A stretch of 64,000 bases of DNA from NCBI GenBank assembly GCA_003868215.1, contig QWDQ01000009.1, positions 1 to 64,000 on the forward strand. The letters run 5' to 3'. A program made the translations under genes and the position numbers. The stretch comes from Pseudophaeomoniella oleicola. Lineage: Eukaryota > Ascomycota > Eurotiomycetes > Phaeomoniellales > Phaeomoniellaceae. The notes beneath the pieces are model-generated. The model saw nothing but the letters and a program-made list of their open reading frames with translations, ran no database searches and was not told the origin of the DNA. How positions within the stretch are numbered: position 1 is the first letter of the stretch; every line of letters begins with the position of its first letter. Below are positions 1-11,733 of the stretch, piece after piece.

Positions 1-253
1 ACATGAAAGAGGGCGAGCGAGGTGTACGAGGAAGAAAATGTAAACCGTTTAAACAGTAGGTATATTAGGAGGGAATACTCTATGGTCAAAAGACGACGGT
101 GTTAATTCATAAAAGGTATCCTATCCAAAAAAAAAAACAAAAAAAAACAAACAAAGAACGCCGCCGATTTGATGTGATGCTTGGAAGTACAGTGGTGGCT
201 TGAAAACGCTCGAAACCCGTCTTCGTCAACATGTATATGAAGGGAAAACCAAA
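1..253. other. Window edge, 3' flank of the GH76 gene
   Basis: No coding signal is visible here. The stretch holds an A-rich run (about 127-155) and, from its position, the probable 3' UTR of the minus-strand GH76 gene that ends at 254. Confidence 0.5.
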
Positions 254-1390
254 TCAAGCCACGCCAGAAACCCTTGCGGCAGCGATGACGGCGCTGAGAG
301 CACTGCTGGCACCCCAGCTATCCAAAATAGTGCCAGGATCGGCGTCGGGGGTCTGGGTACCCCAATCCGTCCACGTGATGCCCTGGGCGTTCCTGACGCT
401 CCACACCTGGTTTGCGTTGGCGATCAGAAAATCCCGGGCGTCGAGGTCGCCGCTGGTTTCGACGTAGAGGGCGACCCAGCGGGTGAAGATGCCTTTGAAG
501 CCGGGGAGGTCGCCGTCGTTGGGGTCGTTGGCTTCGTCTTCGAGGATCGTTGAGTTGTGAGCGTGGGTGAGTGAGGTGCGGGTGAAGTTGACAGCGAGGG
601 AGGCGTCGGAGAGGTAGTCGAAGGAAGTATCGGCGGTGGCGGCGAGGAGGGTCGCCGCGCCGATGAAGGTGCCTTGATTGTAGGTGAATGAAAATGTTGC
701 GAGGGTTTCGTTGGTGTCGATGTGGTCATAGATGGCCCCTGTGGTGTCGTTGAAGAGCGTATCACGTAGCCAAGTATACATCGCAACGGCTTTGTCATGG
801 TAGTCAGAGCCTTGATTGTGGTTGGCGAGCAGCTGGGCAGCGATAGAACCGGGTCCATTGACGCAAGCGTTCTTCGTTTGGTTTTCAGTCGTCCACCAGA
901 GGCCACCAGAGAGATTCGAGTCCCATGCTCGCGCATACGTGATATCGAACTGTTGCCGTGCTTGATCTAGAAAGCCTGGTTCTCCAGTAATCTCATAGCC
1001 GCGAATCATAGCGATGATGCTCCACATTATGTCGTCGTTGTAGATGTCCCATGATGCAAAGTCCGGGTCCTTCGCAACGACATCATTCAGACCTGTCAGG
1101 AGGTCTGAAATGGCACCCGGACCACCAAACTCGGAAGTGCCATAGTATTGCACAAAATCCTCTGTTGCCTCAATGGTTTCAACCTGAGTCCAGAAATTAC
1201 TCCGATTCGGTGTGTAGTCTGACGTCCCGTTGTGATAGTTGTTCAAGGCCCAATAAGCAGATCCATTGTCTAGTCCATAGTAATAAGTGCTTTGGAAAGA
1301 ACTGAAGAAAGATACAGGATCAGCTGCAAGAGACATGTTTGTAGTATACAGAGGAGGGGGAGGAAGCTGCAGGGAATACTGGATCGCCAT
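254..1390 (-). CDS. GH76-family alpha-1,6-mannanase-like protein
   Basis: This single-exon reading frame of 378 residues resembles glycoside hydrolase family 76, enzymes that cut or transfer alpha-1,6-mannan and include the fungal wall proteins Dfg5/Dcw1. The paired aspartates expected in the active site sit in the motif YNDDIMW near residue 118. The helical-repeat features GLWWTTENQTKNA and FTYNQGTFIGA, typical of the family, follow it. Length fits the catalytic domain alone. There is no convincing signal peptide at the first ATG (1390) or at the next one (MSLAADP) and no C-terminal GPI tail. The protein is therefore either a non-anchored member or is missing a small upstream signal exon that I could not find. 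The family call is firm; substrate and location are not. Confidence 0.85.
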   Translation of the reverse strand: MAIQYSLQLPPPPLYTTNMSLAADPVSFFSSFQSTYYYGLDNGSAYWALNNYHNGTSDYTPNRSNFWTQVETIEATEDFVQYYGTSEFGGPGAISDLLTGLNDVVAKDPDFASWDIYNDDIMWSIIAMIRGYEITGEPGFLDQARQQFDITYARAWDSNLSGGLWWTTENQTKNACVNGPGSIAAQLLANHNQGSDYHDKAVAMYTWLRDTLFNDTTGAIYDHIDTNETLATFSFTYNQGTFIGAATLLAATADTSFDYLSDASLAVNFTRTSLTHAHNSTILEDEANDPNDGDLPGFKGIFTRWVALYVETSGDLDARDFLIANANQVWSVRNAQGITWTDWGTQTPDADPGTILDSWGASSALSAVIAAARVSGVA

Positions 1391-2457
1391 CTTGACAGCG
1401 GTACAGTGAGCGTATCTTATACAACATGCCTGCTAATGCCTACTGCTCTATATCACACCGTGTTAGCCTGTCCAGCAGGGCTTGGAACACCAGGTGGTCC
1501 TATACTGGGAGATGTTCCCAGAATAATCGTTTCCTAAAAGAGGTTGTTGGAGTTGGGCTATAACGAGGCTCAAGATCACCCAGAGGATGAAGCTTTAGGG
1601 GGCTAGCGAATTCAGGGAAGCCTAGCTGTCTTAGTGCAAAAAGCGAAGTTTTCGACAATGCGATGATCGAACAGTGTGAGGTTGGTCAGAGGGAAAGGAT
1701 CTGGGCATCAAACCTGCTGTAAGCTCGAAGGACGACATGTTGTTGGAGCTTGGCATGTGCCTGTTGACCGTTGGAGTTATGGAGACGGTATAACTAACTG
1801 TAACGGTAAGGAGGGTAAGGAGGGTAAGGAGGGTAAGGAGGTCGGCCCCCCAATCCAACCCCCGACCCGCATTGCTATTTCTATTTCTGAACGAGGCAGT
1901 ACGCAACGGGCAAGTCAGCAAGCACTTGTCTTCCACGCTTCTGCATTTCTAATTCACTGAAAAAAGGCAGATCTCAATAATGCTGGAAGAAGAGCATCGT
2001 CATCATAGTTCGGCACGTACCACAGAGTGGTTGGGGATAAGCAGCTCTGGAAATTGGATGGATGAGTCTGCCCGAGATAATTCCCTGATTTGATGCTGGG
2101 TTGTTGGCATACAACGTAAGTTATAGCTGTTTTATGGGGATGAAGCGCTTTTTGGGGAAGATATTGTTGTCTTCATCCGGCATCTACAACGTTGTTACGG
2201 TGGGATCCTCTACAATGACGACGGAAACTCAATGTACAACCATGTGCCAGCACTTGAACCGACTTACCTCAAGCAATCAATATGCTTTCCTTTTTCCTAG
2301 ACCAGGTCTTGGCCCCCAGACTTGACTATTGGTTACTTGATATTCTCTAATGTATATATACTTGTACACGATGTTTACTGTATGTATCTTATTGTTCGAT
2401 GGGATAACCTCTCGACCTACGACACGTGTGTGATCCTCCGTTGACAGTGCCGTCCAA
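1391..2457. other. Intergenic region with a 9-bp tandem repeat
   Basis: This lies between two minus-strand genes and should carry the promoter of the GH76 gene and the 3' end of the royal-jelly-family gene. The one clear structure is a tandem array of four TAAGGAGGG units at about 1807-1841. I see no gene. Confidence 0.5.
1807..1841. repeat. 9-bp tandem repeat, about four copies
   Basis: The unit TAAGGAGGG is repeated about four times without interruption, with the last copy one base short. It is a purine-rich minisatellite of the kind that changes length between strains. Confidence 0.85.
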
Positions 2458-3777
2458 TCAGCCGAGCGTGGTGATCTTAGTCCCGTTATTGATCAACCTA
2501 GCCCTCAGAATGGCTCCCGGCTTTGCCCTCAAATCAATGCCGTTGTTCCACTGGTCCTGGTAGGGCAGCTGGTTGATGTTCATGTAGAAATATCCATCTG
2601 CACCTATAGATGCACTATCCGGCCATAATATTCGAGGATCTCGGACAAAGCCATGAGTCTGCAAATCTTTCGGATCATAGTAATAGATTGCATTATGAAC
2701 CGGCATTAACTGATAAATGAGACCATTCGAGTCCCCCTCGAAACCGTTCGCCTGTCCTCCCCGTTGACCAAGCCAGGTGACGTTGTTGGAGGCGGCTTGC
2801 TCAGCTAGCGGATCAGAGTCACGAGCCCTGAGGTTTACGCTGGGTATCCGATAGAGGTTATCCGAATCGAGCGGCGAGTAGTAGATGTACTGACCATCCG
2901 GAGTGAGTTGGATTCCATCGAGTCCTTCTGGCTGGTGACCTACTGGCATCCCTGGATTACGGTAATAGAAAGGATGACCTTGATATGACGGAACATTATT
3001 GTAAACTCGAGAAACGGATGGATGTTGAGTCAACCGGCGCCACGATTCACCGGTGCCAAGATCGAGCATGATAAAGCCTGGTCGGCCTTCGTTGGAGGAG
3101 TCAACGATGTATGCGATGCCAGATCCAGAAGTACCGGATACATTCGAATGAAGGTCGAAGCGAATATCGTTCATATATGAATCGGGATAATGAACGTCTG
3201 CTGGGAACGTATAGGTTGCGTAGACAGTGTTATTAGACAGTGACACGCCAATCACTTTGGGTCCCCCTGGCTGAGCATACGGCATTGTGTAGCTCCCATC
3301 GGACTTTTCAATAGTAGGTCGGCCCGTGTCCAGTAGCCAGAGCGTCTCCGGACGCGAGGATGTGGCCGGCGTAATATACAATGCCTGAACACTTACAAGA
3401 CCTGTCCTGTTGGAGCTGCCGAATTGAATGCCATTGAAAGTAGTATTGAGTGCGGAGACAGGAAGGTTCAACCCGGCTGGGTATGCTTGCTCTGCTGTCT
3501 TGTTGACTACGACGCTGACGGTATAGTCATAGTGACCACGAGTATAACAAACAAATATTCGGCTGTCACTGGCAACGGCCAGGCCGATGGGCCAATACCC
3601 ATAGAAGTAATGGACCTCTTCAATGGGTGGCCCGTACGTACCGTTATCGACGCGCAGGATTGTGTTGTATCTGGAGGAGTTCGCAACAAGGCCGTCAGTG
3701 GATATAGTCTGATCCTGGAGAAGATTCTGTGCTAAGACAGCGCTAAACAGCGCGAAAACGATTGTAAGAAACCTCAT
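2458..3777 (-). CDS. Secreted major royal jelly protein / yellow-family protein
   Basis: The single-exon frame encodes 439 residues with a clear signal peptide (MRFLTIVFALFSAVLAQ). Several stretches match the royal jelly protein/yellow family beta-propeller: MNDIRFDL, GIAYIVDSS near the middle, and the blade motif EGLDGIQLTPDGQYIYYSPL. In fungi these extracellular proteins are widespread but mostly without known substrate; the fold is related to lactonase- and SMP30-like propellers. Many Asn-x-Ser/Thr sites fit secretion. The chosen ATG gives the signal peptide directly, so the start is secure. Function beyond the family is unknown. Confidence 0.85.
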   Translation of the reverse strand: MRFLTIVFALFSAVLAQNLLQDQTISTDGLVANSSRYNTILRVDNGTYGPPIEEVHYFYGYWPIGLAVASDSRIFVCYTRGHYDYTVSVVVNKTAEQAYPAGLNLPVSALNTTFNGIQFGSSNRTGLVSVQALYITPATSSRPETLWLLDTGRPTIEKSDGSYTMPYAQPGGPKVIGVSLSNNTVYATYTFPADVHYPDSYMNDIRFDLHSNVSGTSGSGIAYIVDSSNEGRPGFIMLDLGTGESWRRLTQHPSVSRVYNNVPSYQGHPFYYRNPGMPVGHQPEGLDGIQLTPDGQYIYYSPLDSDNLYRIPSVNLRARDSDPLAEQAASNNVTWLGQRGGQANGFEGDSNGLIYQLMPVHNAIYYYDPKDLQTHGFVRDPRILWPDSASIGADGYFYMNINQLPYQDQWNNGIDLRAKPGAILRARLINNGTKITTLG

Positions 3778-5398
3778 CGCTACTGATCAAATGGAAGTAC
3801 AGTCAACGTGCAAGAAGATGAAGTAGAGCGCAGACCAATGTGAGAAGGGAAGGAAGCTTCCCATTGTCAAGGTAAAGCTACTTTGCACCTTGTGCGCCTT
3901 CTTCGGAATGTACCTACCATTGTAAGAGTCATTGACTGCGAGGCACCTATTACCGACGTTTGCGAGTCAATTCAATTGTCCCTGGCGCAAACGGAAGGTT
4001 TATTTTCCAAAATAGTCGCAGATGAGAAACGAGATGACGGAGATGGACTTAGTTAAATATCTTATCGTCGTCATTCATCCACTTCTCCACATTCCACTCA
4101 TTCCCGTCTCAAAGTCCTTGCCAAGCAGCAGCCTGTAATTATTAATAGTTAAGATGATTATGACCATCTTTCTAAGGTAACTATCCTTCTGTGATATCTT
4201 CATCTCAAGAATGTCATGCTGATATATGTCGTTAATCCGGTGTTTCTGGGACTGATTTCATGGCTGCTTTGATACAACGATGTCTGCCTTGACCTCGCGG
4301 CGCTATCTATAACTAAGGTATCGCAAGAATGCCTGTCACAGTATCATGTCAATTACAGCAGGTGCTCAGAACATGCCTCTGTTGCGATGTACCTACCTAT
4401 CTTTGCTTTTGGGGGGGGGGGGGGGGGGATTCATTTCCGATATATCTTCTCGTCAACACCCTGGACAGTCTGAATGGTCATCTGCAAAGCATGAGATTTG
4501 TCCTAGCTCCAGAAGCATACCTTCGTCAGCACATTGACACGAGACAGCGAATTGCTGATAATGTGAGTAACTCCTCGCTGCTTGGTGTTGTTGACGATAC
4601 TCATTTCTCACGTGGTCACTGGCGAGAAACTGGTATCAGTGTGTGATGGTTGATCATGTTACAAGCGCCTGGGTTAGGGCCTGGGTCCGGGCCTGTCTGG
4701 TGATCAGCGTTGCGTGATCAGAGAAGGATCTGCGAATTCGACCAACTACGGTAATTACTACAGTACAGTAGGATGTCTTGTAGCATAGTAATCAATATCG
4801 CCGACAGACTGCGGGGTATTGAGACTATTTAAATCTCCCTACTCGTGTAGGTCCAGGGTATCTCGAGATTATACCTGGTTCCTTCGGTGCGATGGTTACT
4901 ATATTGTACTCAGTACATTCAGCGTGAAATATTGTAACTTACTGTAGTTTCTGAACCTCGTCAAAGGTGATCACGATCATAGGTATTCTGCTGCATATGT
5001 GCACTCAATCTTGGTGTCCACATGTAATCCAGTAACTTACTACCTGGTAAGGTCGATTCGATGTTTCTATTAGCCGTTCCACTTGGTACAGTATTACAGG
5101 CTTATCGTATTCATATCAGGTGTTGTAGACTGTAGACGCCGGGGTTGGAGAGACATGGGGAGTTCCCCTACCGCACTGTCTTCTGAATAATAATATTGGC
5201 CCCCCAACTCCCCCGTTCCTTTTTCTTACATCGACCTGACCTGTGGGTATTTGACCACCAGAGACGTCGTGGCAAGTCTAGGCAAGTCTAGACAGGAAGA
5301 ATCCAGGGCTGGGATATAAGAGACATACATAACTAGCAAAGTACATAGGTAGTGATAGTGATACACTACATGATCGTGTTTTGCAATCGCCTATAAAA
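3778..5398. other. Intergenic region, divergent promoters, G18 tract
   Basis: It separates the minus-strand royal-jelly-family gene from the plus-strand NACHT gene, so it should contain both promoters. A run of 18 G lies at 4411-4428. Short open frames here (for example 4329-4646) look like chance, since they run through the G tract. No gene is supported. Confidence 0.5.
4411..4428 (+). repeat. Poly(G) tract, 18 G
   Basis: An uninterrupted run of 18 guanines in intergenic DNA. The exact length may be affected by sequencing of homopolymers. Confidence 0.8.
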
Positions 5399-8300
5399 AT
5401 GGAAGCGGCGATTTCAAATTTCTTCACCGCCGCTGGCAACCTCTATCAGGCTGCTGGCAACATTCATGATCAGGACGTCTCATCCGACGTTCTGGTTTCG
5501 GATGTCGTTGATGTTGCCCATGTGCCGCAGAGCCTGAGGCATATCGTCGATTGCCTCCAAGGGACCGTAGATGAGGAAGTGATCGGTGTACAGGGCATCC
5601 GACGCATCCGATCGCTCGGTGGGATGGCCGCAGCATGCCAAAAAGTTGCCCGAGACCTGCTCATTCGACTTGATCGGATTGGTAACTCCGAATCTACCAA
5701 AGATTCTGTCGACCTCACCGTTGGGGATGCCCGAGCCGCTTGGCCAAAGGAGGATGTTGATGCACTTGGAGAACGGCTGAGGGGCATGTTACGAGAATGG
5801 ACAGAAGTAAATCCACAGTCCCAGTTAGTATTCACATCACTTACACCCGAGATCAGAGAGCAGAGCCACAGTCATTGCCAGAAGTTTTGGACCAGATCGA
5901 TGCCCCCAGTGCTGACAGATTCTTAGGAGCGACAATCTAGAAGCCATTACGGTAGACCTGTCTGGGCTCAACATCGCCTCGACACCCAAGAGCCAACATG
6001 GAGGAGATCTGGTGGGCGAAGAATCTGCGAAGCAGGCTGAATCAGAGTACAGTCGAGGCAGAGGGGCCATGCAGAGTATGATGAAAGGCTTAAAGGATCA
6101 AGGAAGTCACAGCAACGGGAAACCCCAATACGCTCCCATTGCTACCTTGCAAGACTTCATCCTCGATAGTCTCAGCTACAAATCGATGCGAGATCGTGAA
6201 GAAGAAGTGGCCGACGCCCATGGCAGTAGTTTCGACTGGATCTTCCAAGAGGACGCGACTGATGATACGAATGCAGCTCTCAGTGGTCACTTCATTAAGT
6301 GGCTTCGTACCGACGAACTGGGTAGCATTTACTGGGTCAATGGCAAACCAGGTTCCGGCAAATCAACTTTGATGAGATATCTCTCCGAGCATATATCTAC
6401 TTTGGCACATCTCGAATCTTGGGCCGGTGATTATCCTGTAGTCAAGGCAGGCTTTTTCTTTTGGACCAGTGGCTCCGAAGTACAACGGTCTCAGACGGGT
6501 CTGCTACGGTATCTTCTCCATCAACTCCTCTCCTACGACCGAGACTTGATCCCAACGACGTTTCCAGAGATTTGGGAGAAGATTTCAGGTATGAGTACAA
6601 AGGAAAGGATCAAATATACGATAACATGGTCTGTCTCGGAGCTCATGGATAGCTTTCGCCGCTTTCTAGACGCTGCCGTGATTCGAACAAAAATATGCTT
6701 GTTTGTGGATGGGCTTGACGAGTTTGATGGCGACCACGCGATGATCATTAACTTCTTCAGGTCTCTTGTGGAGGGTCCGCAAGGCCATCAGATTAAGGCA
6801 TGCTTGTCATCCCGACCGTGGAATATCTTTGAGGAGGCATTCCAGTACTCGGTACCCAGCCTTAGGCTTCAAGATCTGAATTTCCAAGATATGTATGATT
6901 ACGCCAGTGATAATCTATATCAAGATGCCATAATGGGGAGACTACTAACGGATGACCCCGAAGGCGGCGGGGCATTACTTGCAGACATTGCTCGCAAAGC
7001 CGATGGAGTGTTCTTATGGGTACGACTGGTGGTCAGCGAATTACTGAGCAAAGCCAAAGAAGGAGACAGATTGACCGACGTTCGAGGCCGACTTGAGCAA
7101 CTGCCAGCGGATCTTGAAGCATTGTTTGATCTTCTGTTGTTTCACCGTCAATCTGATGTTGAGGTAACTGAAGCTGCCGAGATATTCCAGCTCATACGTG
7201 CTCGAGAGATTGTGGTTGAAATCCTGAAAGATGAAGCTGCGAGTGCCCTGACCATCTGGGACGTAGCTTTCGCACTGGATGCTGATGATAATCATGATGT
7301 TGTTGGAGCACCTGTCCGTGAACCGACCGATGCAGAGGTTTTCGGGAGATGTCAGACCACCAGCAACCGCATCCTGTCCAGATCGGCTGGCCTTCTTGAA
7401 ATCTATGAAAAGACAAGCAGGGGCAACCGGCGTGATTATTTCACCAAGAATCGGAGTATAGGAGTCATCGCTCGGAGGCTGGCGGGAAACAAAGTAACAT
7501 ATCTACATCGTACTATACGGGACTATCTCATGTATAGTGCCGGCGTTTGGGAACGGCTTGTCGAGCCTCCTCAGTCTCGGCCTTTCGATCCGCACCTGCG
7601 TCTGCTTCGTTCTCATGTCATGCACCTCAAGAGGCCGCTGGAGCCTCCGGAACAACACCGCCGCCTCGACGAATGGTGGCCCGACATCGCCTTGTCTCTC
7701 ACCCATGCCCGGCACATCGATCCTGCAGCCGATCCGACCCACCTACAGACGGAATTCATCAACGAGTTCAATTTTACTATCCAATGGTACTGGCTCCCGC
7801 GCGATCGCTCCGACCCTTCAGATCACTGGGCCCGTGCCGCCTTTGGCTCCTACGAAACAAGGGGCCGGATTCATTTCCACAACCCATTCCTCTCTCTCGC
7901 CACGAAATTCGGCCTGACAACCTACGTAAGCGACGAAATCAGTGCTGGCGCCCTCGATAACATCCCGGTCGATTACACGGGCACGCCCCTCCTCTCCTAC
8001 GCCACCGAGTTCCTCTGCTCAACCAACCACGCAATCTTCCCGCTCTCATCCCCCACCCTCGTCAGCCTGCTCCTCGCCCACCCAACCCAAAACCCCAACG
8101 CTTCGTACAAGGACTTCAACACCCACTGCCCAACGACCCCATGGCTCGCCGTCCTCCGCCGCATCCGCGACGCCGTGCGCCGCCACTGGATCGACTTCTA
8201 CGACATCGATCCCGACGGCACCAAGCGATGGAGCGAGATCGTCCGCCTGTTTCTCGTCGACGGCGGAGCCGACGCCGCCGCCGTCGTTGCGCAGGATCGC

Positions 8301-8510
8301 TGGGATCCCGAAATCACGGCCGCCGGCGTCTTGGAGTTGGTCCGCAAGGAGAGAGGGGATTGGGAGGTCGAGAAGACTCGAGTGCTTTTGGAAGAGATCA
8401 AGGAGAGGCAAAAAGGTGGGATGGTGGCTAAGCAGGAGGAGAAGAAGAAGAAGGGGAAGGGCAAGGAAGGGGAGGAAGAATCGTCGTCGGACGACGGAAA
8501 TTCAGACTGA
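5399..8510 (+). CDS. NACHT-domain STAND NTPase (fungal NLR-like, DUF7791 type)
   Basis: I model two exons, 5399-5823 and 5927-8510, giving 1002 residues. The 103-nt intron has a GTTAGT donor, a GCTGAC branch site and a TTAG acceptor, and it joins the two frames exactly. The N-terminal 170 residues are helical and resemble the leader of fungal NACHT proteins. The NACHT domain follows: Walker A GKPGSGKST at about 281-289 and Walker B ICLFVDGLDEFDG at about 398-410. Then come the motifs SSRPWNIFEEAF and KADGVFLWVRLVV, characteristic of fungal STAND proteins with a DUF7791-like region. The C-terminus has no recognisable WD40, ankyrin or TPR repeats and ends in a Lys-rich then acidic tail. Such proteins act in non-self recognition and regulated cell death; that role is inferred. 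Upstream in-frame codons (TTG at 5381) are not starts. Confidence 0.85.
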
Positions 8511-8946
8511 TACATCATGAACTTCAACGAAAAATTTCTTTTCCCCATCTCTCTCTGGAAAACGAGGGAGAAAAACAAAAAGGGAAAAAAAGAGAGAACC
8601 AGATTTACATATTCATACATACATACAATACCTACCTAGGCACCTACATATCTTCACATGGACTGGCCAGCTCTCTGGCCGTCGTTTACGAGCAGCGAGA
8701 CCAGGAACCTGCTTCACGGAGGGGAGGAAATGTATTCTTCAATTCTAACGAAATCAAAAAGTCGATTATTTTCATTTTGGTTGCCTGCAGGCACATCCCC
8801 CAGAAAGCTCGTAAGAAGCCCGTTTGGACGGTCTTGAATTAGGTAACATGTAGAACAGAGTAGGTAGCCGGCCGGGGAGAGAGAGAGAGAGAGAGAGTAA
8901 AGAGTTTACACGAAATCGGCGATCTTGCACCTAGGTACCTAGGTAA
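8511..8946. other. Intergenic region between convergent genes
   Basis: The NACHT gene and the decarboxylase gene converge here. It holds a GA-dinucleotide run (about 8876-8896) and pieces of the CCTAGGTACCTAGG palindrome family near 8930-8945. No gene is visible. Confidence 0.5.
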
Positions 8947-10503
8947 TTAGGACTTGACCACGGCGACCTGACTCCTGACGGGTACATTATACTTCCTCCC
9001 CGGTTGCGGGAACCCCTCAACTTTGACGCCCTTCCTAAACATCAGACAGTGCGTGGATCCGCCAAAATGGAACATTCCGATCTGATCTCCCTTCTTGACG
9101 CGCTGGCCCTGCTTGACCATGATCTCGCAGGTGCTGACTTCGGCCATCCCGACGCCGATGAAGGCCATGAGGCCGATGGCCGGGTTGTCGGCTTCGAAGA
9201 AGATGATGGCGCGTGTGGCGACGGCTGTGAGGTATGCTTGAGAGACTGATTCGTTGGCCTGATTGGCGTCTTGGGTTTCGCTGAAGTCTTCGAAAAGGGG
9301 CTCAGAGTAGTAGGTGCCGGGTACTCTGGAAAGAGATGAGATATAAGCTCAGAACACTGCGATGAAAAGGAACGGCAACTGCTGATATGCTGATTGTGGG
9401 AATGGAGATGTTATGCTGATGAGCAGAGGGGAACTTACGTATACGCCTTAACTACTTTACCACTGACCGGACTATGCCATCTGTGATAGCTGAGAGCATT
9501 AAGGAAAGCTTGATAAATAGTCCCACCAACGAAATGATCAGCGAGCTCGTCTTGAGAGAGCATATCAATGACTGAATACGGCTGCCGCTTGATCCAGAAT
9601 TTGTCACGTGCTTTGACATTGGAGGCAGTATTGTACGGTGCTGACTCGCAGGCATTTGCTATGACATTGTCATCGTCTGGAGATGCCACAGGTCTTGCTT
9701 CCTCTCTGAAGAGACGCGTGAAAAAGTGATCCCCTGTCTACTGTCAGTGGATCAAACGTCCAGACCAGAGATTGCATTTACTCACATGAAGTGAAACCCT
9801 TGAACTTTTTGCTCGCGTCACACTGGAATAGCTCCTCGAACTTCTTGCTCGTTCCACCAAGATTCGCTGTCACGGTCAAGTCATTTGTCCCAGTTTCGCT
9901 GAACCAATGTTCAGAACCACTACCCAAGACTTCTGCAGATGCAGGAGACTGGAGGAATTCTCCCCATGCATTGAGTACCTTTTTCAGCATGGCATTGACT
10001 TCAGGGTCAAGAAAGACAGCATAACCGCTGTGTGTGGCCATGGGCCAATCCAACATCGCATTGATAGGCAGGCCAACCATGCCGACCTTGTGAGATTTAT
10101 CGCTCCAGTGGGGTGCTGTGGTCATGAAATGATTCAGGATCTCCAGCATGTGCTTGTAGTCTCTCATCTGGCGATGACCAGTGGGGTCGTCGTTGTACGG
10201 CGGTTTGTTCGGAATCTGGTCAAACATTGAAGTGAACAGCATGTAAATGCGAGTATTGCTTTCGATCAAGTCTTGAAATTCCTTGACAACGGGGTGAAAG
10301 TCTTTGGGGTTTCGGTCGACATGGTCAATGACTCCGCTCAGCCACTCCTTGTGAACTCGATGATCCTGAGGGAGCCATGCACCAACCCTGTCTCTGTGGT
10401 TAGAACAAGAAAACCGACCAACATATGAATTCGGCAATTCGGCAGCGAGTGCCTACCTAGGACGCCAGTGCTCGTCTGGAACATCGTGTTCTCGAGGGTC
10501 CAT
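8947..10503 (-). CDS. PsiD-type decarboxylase (phosphatidylserine decarboxylase-like)
   Basis: Four exons (10457-10503, 9786-10393, 9439-9733, 8947-9325) join in frame to 442 residues. The protein has an N-terminal phosphatidylserine-decarboxylase-associated domain (about 20-190) and a C-terminal PSD catalytic domain. This is the layout and length of PsiD, the L-tryptophan decarboxylase of Psilocybe (about 440 residues). Landmarks are SWDHFFTRLFR, YHRWHSPVSGKVV with the processing histidine, VPGTYYSE, EVSTCEIMVKQG and FHFGGST. The serine of GGST (about 407) should become the pyruvoyl group after self-cleavage, leaving a 36-residue alpha chain. PSDs that make phosphatidylethanolamine use LGST and carry membrane or mitochondrial N-termini, which are absent here. 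It is thus probably a soluble amino-acid decarboxylase; the substrate cannot be read from sequence. The second acceptor could also lie six bases further on (exon from 10387). Confidence 0.88.
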
Positions 10504-11733
10504 CTTGTTCAAATACCAGAATGTATGCAAGAGTAGGTATGCAGTCAAAAGCAATGCTGGTAGTACAGAGAAACCAGAGGATTGAACGTAATCGTCACAG
10601 AAAAGCAATAAGATATTGCACCTACCTCTCTAGAAGTGACTACATAGTACCTACTTGTACATATTCACAATATTAAACGGCGCCTAAGTTACTTACCTAG
10701 GGTAGGTACAGCAAACACATCCTGATGGAGACCGGTTTATGAGAGCACCAGATTACCAAGTTCCTGGGGTCGTCGGACGTCATTATAGCGACATCATTGG
10801 CGTATTCCGTTTCCGTACCTGAAGATGAGCCACTAAGTTACCTTGTCACGGGTTCCACCCGTTGGAAGACCATCAACTCAGTGTGCTATTTCGAGGTGAA
10901 TAATCCTCGGATGGTTGGTGATGCTGAGATGCGATATAAACCATGTACTGTACGTAATGTTCTCTCATGGTCACGGTGTTGTTCTCGCTGTTGTATTAAA
11001 GTGCGCGCCCAGAATTGATAGTATATGTATTACGTACTGTAAATACCTACCTTACCTAGGTAGGTAGGTACCTACCTTAGGTAATTAGTGTAATCGAAGA
11101 CCCTCTCTGCTAAGGTACGTACGTACCTCTAAGGTACAGGATCGTAGGTAGCCAGATACCTAAGTAACTATCTCGTCCCTGGGCAGAGATATTAGCACGT
11201 CTTGAGGAAACTTCCGGTTAAGCTCGGTTCTCCATAAGGCCACCAACTTTACCCTACAAAGTTAAGATAACCCAGCGGGAGAAAAAACGGATTCCAGTAT
11301 CCCAATAAAATTAATCTGCAGCAGCAGGGATTCTCAACTGTTCTGTACGCTACTGTTCGGACTCTTATCCAGTAGTTCGATATGAAGGGCATTGATCACT
11401 CCACTGTCTGCATCTTCTACAGCAGATTCATGGCATCACTGAAGTGTCCTTCTCGATCTCGTTCACTGCGAAGACTTTCGTAGCGACAAATTGAGTCGCC
11501 CATACCGTGCCATTGGAGTACTGACCGCACTTGACCTGGGACAGACGACAATCAATCTCGCATCACAGGTTGCGACAAGAGCTTCGTCGGCTCCTCGACC
11601 TTACCCCGGGCTTGCCAGATGCTTCCAATGACAAGACTTATTGGCAGTGATATCACCCAAAGGGCCAGCGACGTCCTTGAAAACCACATGGCGCTACAGT
11701 ATCTGGACATCTTCTAATCGTTGCCGCATCAAG
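10504..11733. other. Divergent promoter region with palindromic repeats
   Basis: This lies between the minus-strand decarboxylase gene and a plus-strand gene and probably serves both. It contains the densest cluster of the CCTAGG/GGTACC palindrome family in the window (about 10621-10710 and 11045-11160). No reading frame here looks real. Confidence 0.5.
11052..11084. repeat. Imperfect palindrome of the GGTAGGTACCTACC family
   Basis: The stretch is an imperfect 33-bp inverted repeat around the perfect 14-bp palindrome GGTAGGTACCTACC (11063-11076). Related short palindromes recur in other intergenic regions of the window. Confidence 0.8.

Noticed and set aside
4329-4646. Open frame across the G18 tract
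   Set aside because: Coding potential rests on a homopolymer giving poly-Gly; no motif.
8947-10503. A psilocybin-like biosynthetic cluster around the PsiD-type gene
   Set aside because: Neighbours are a NACHT protein and a disordered protein; no kinase, methyltransferase or P450 gene is nearby.
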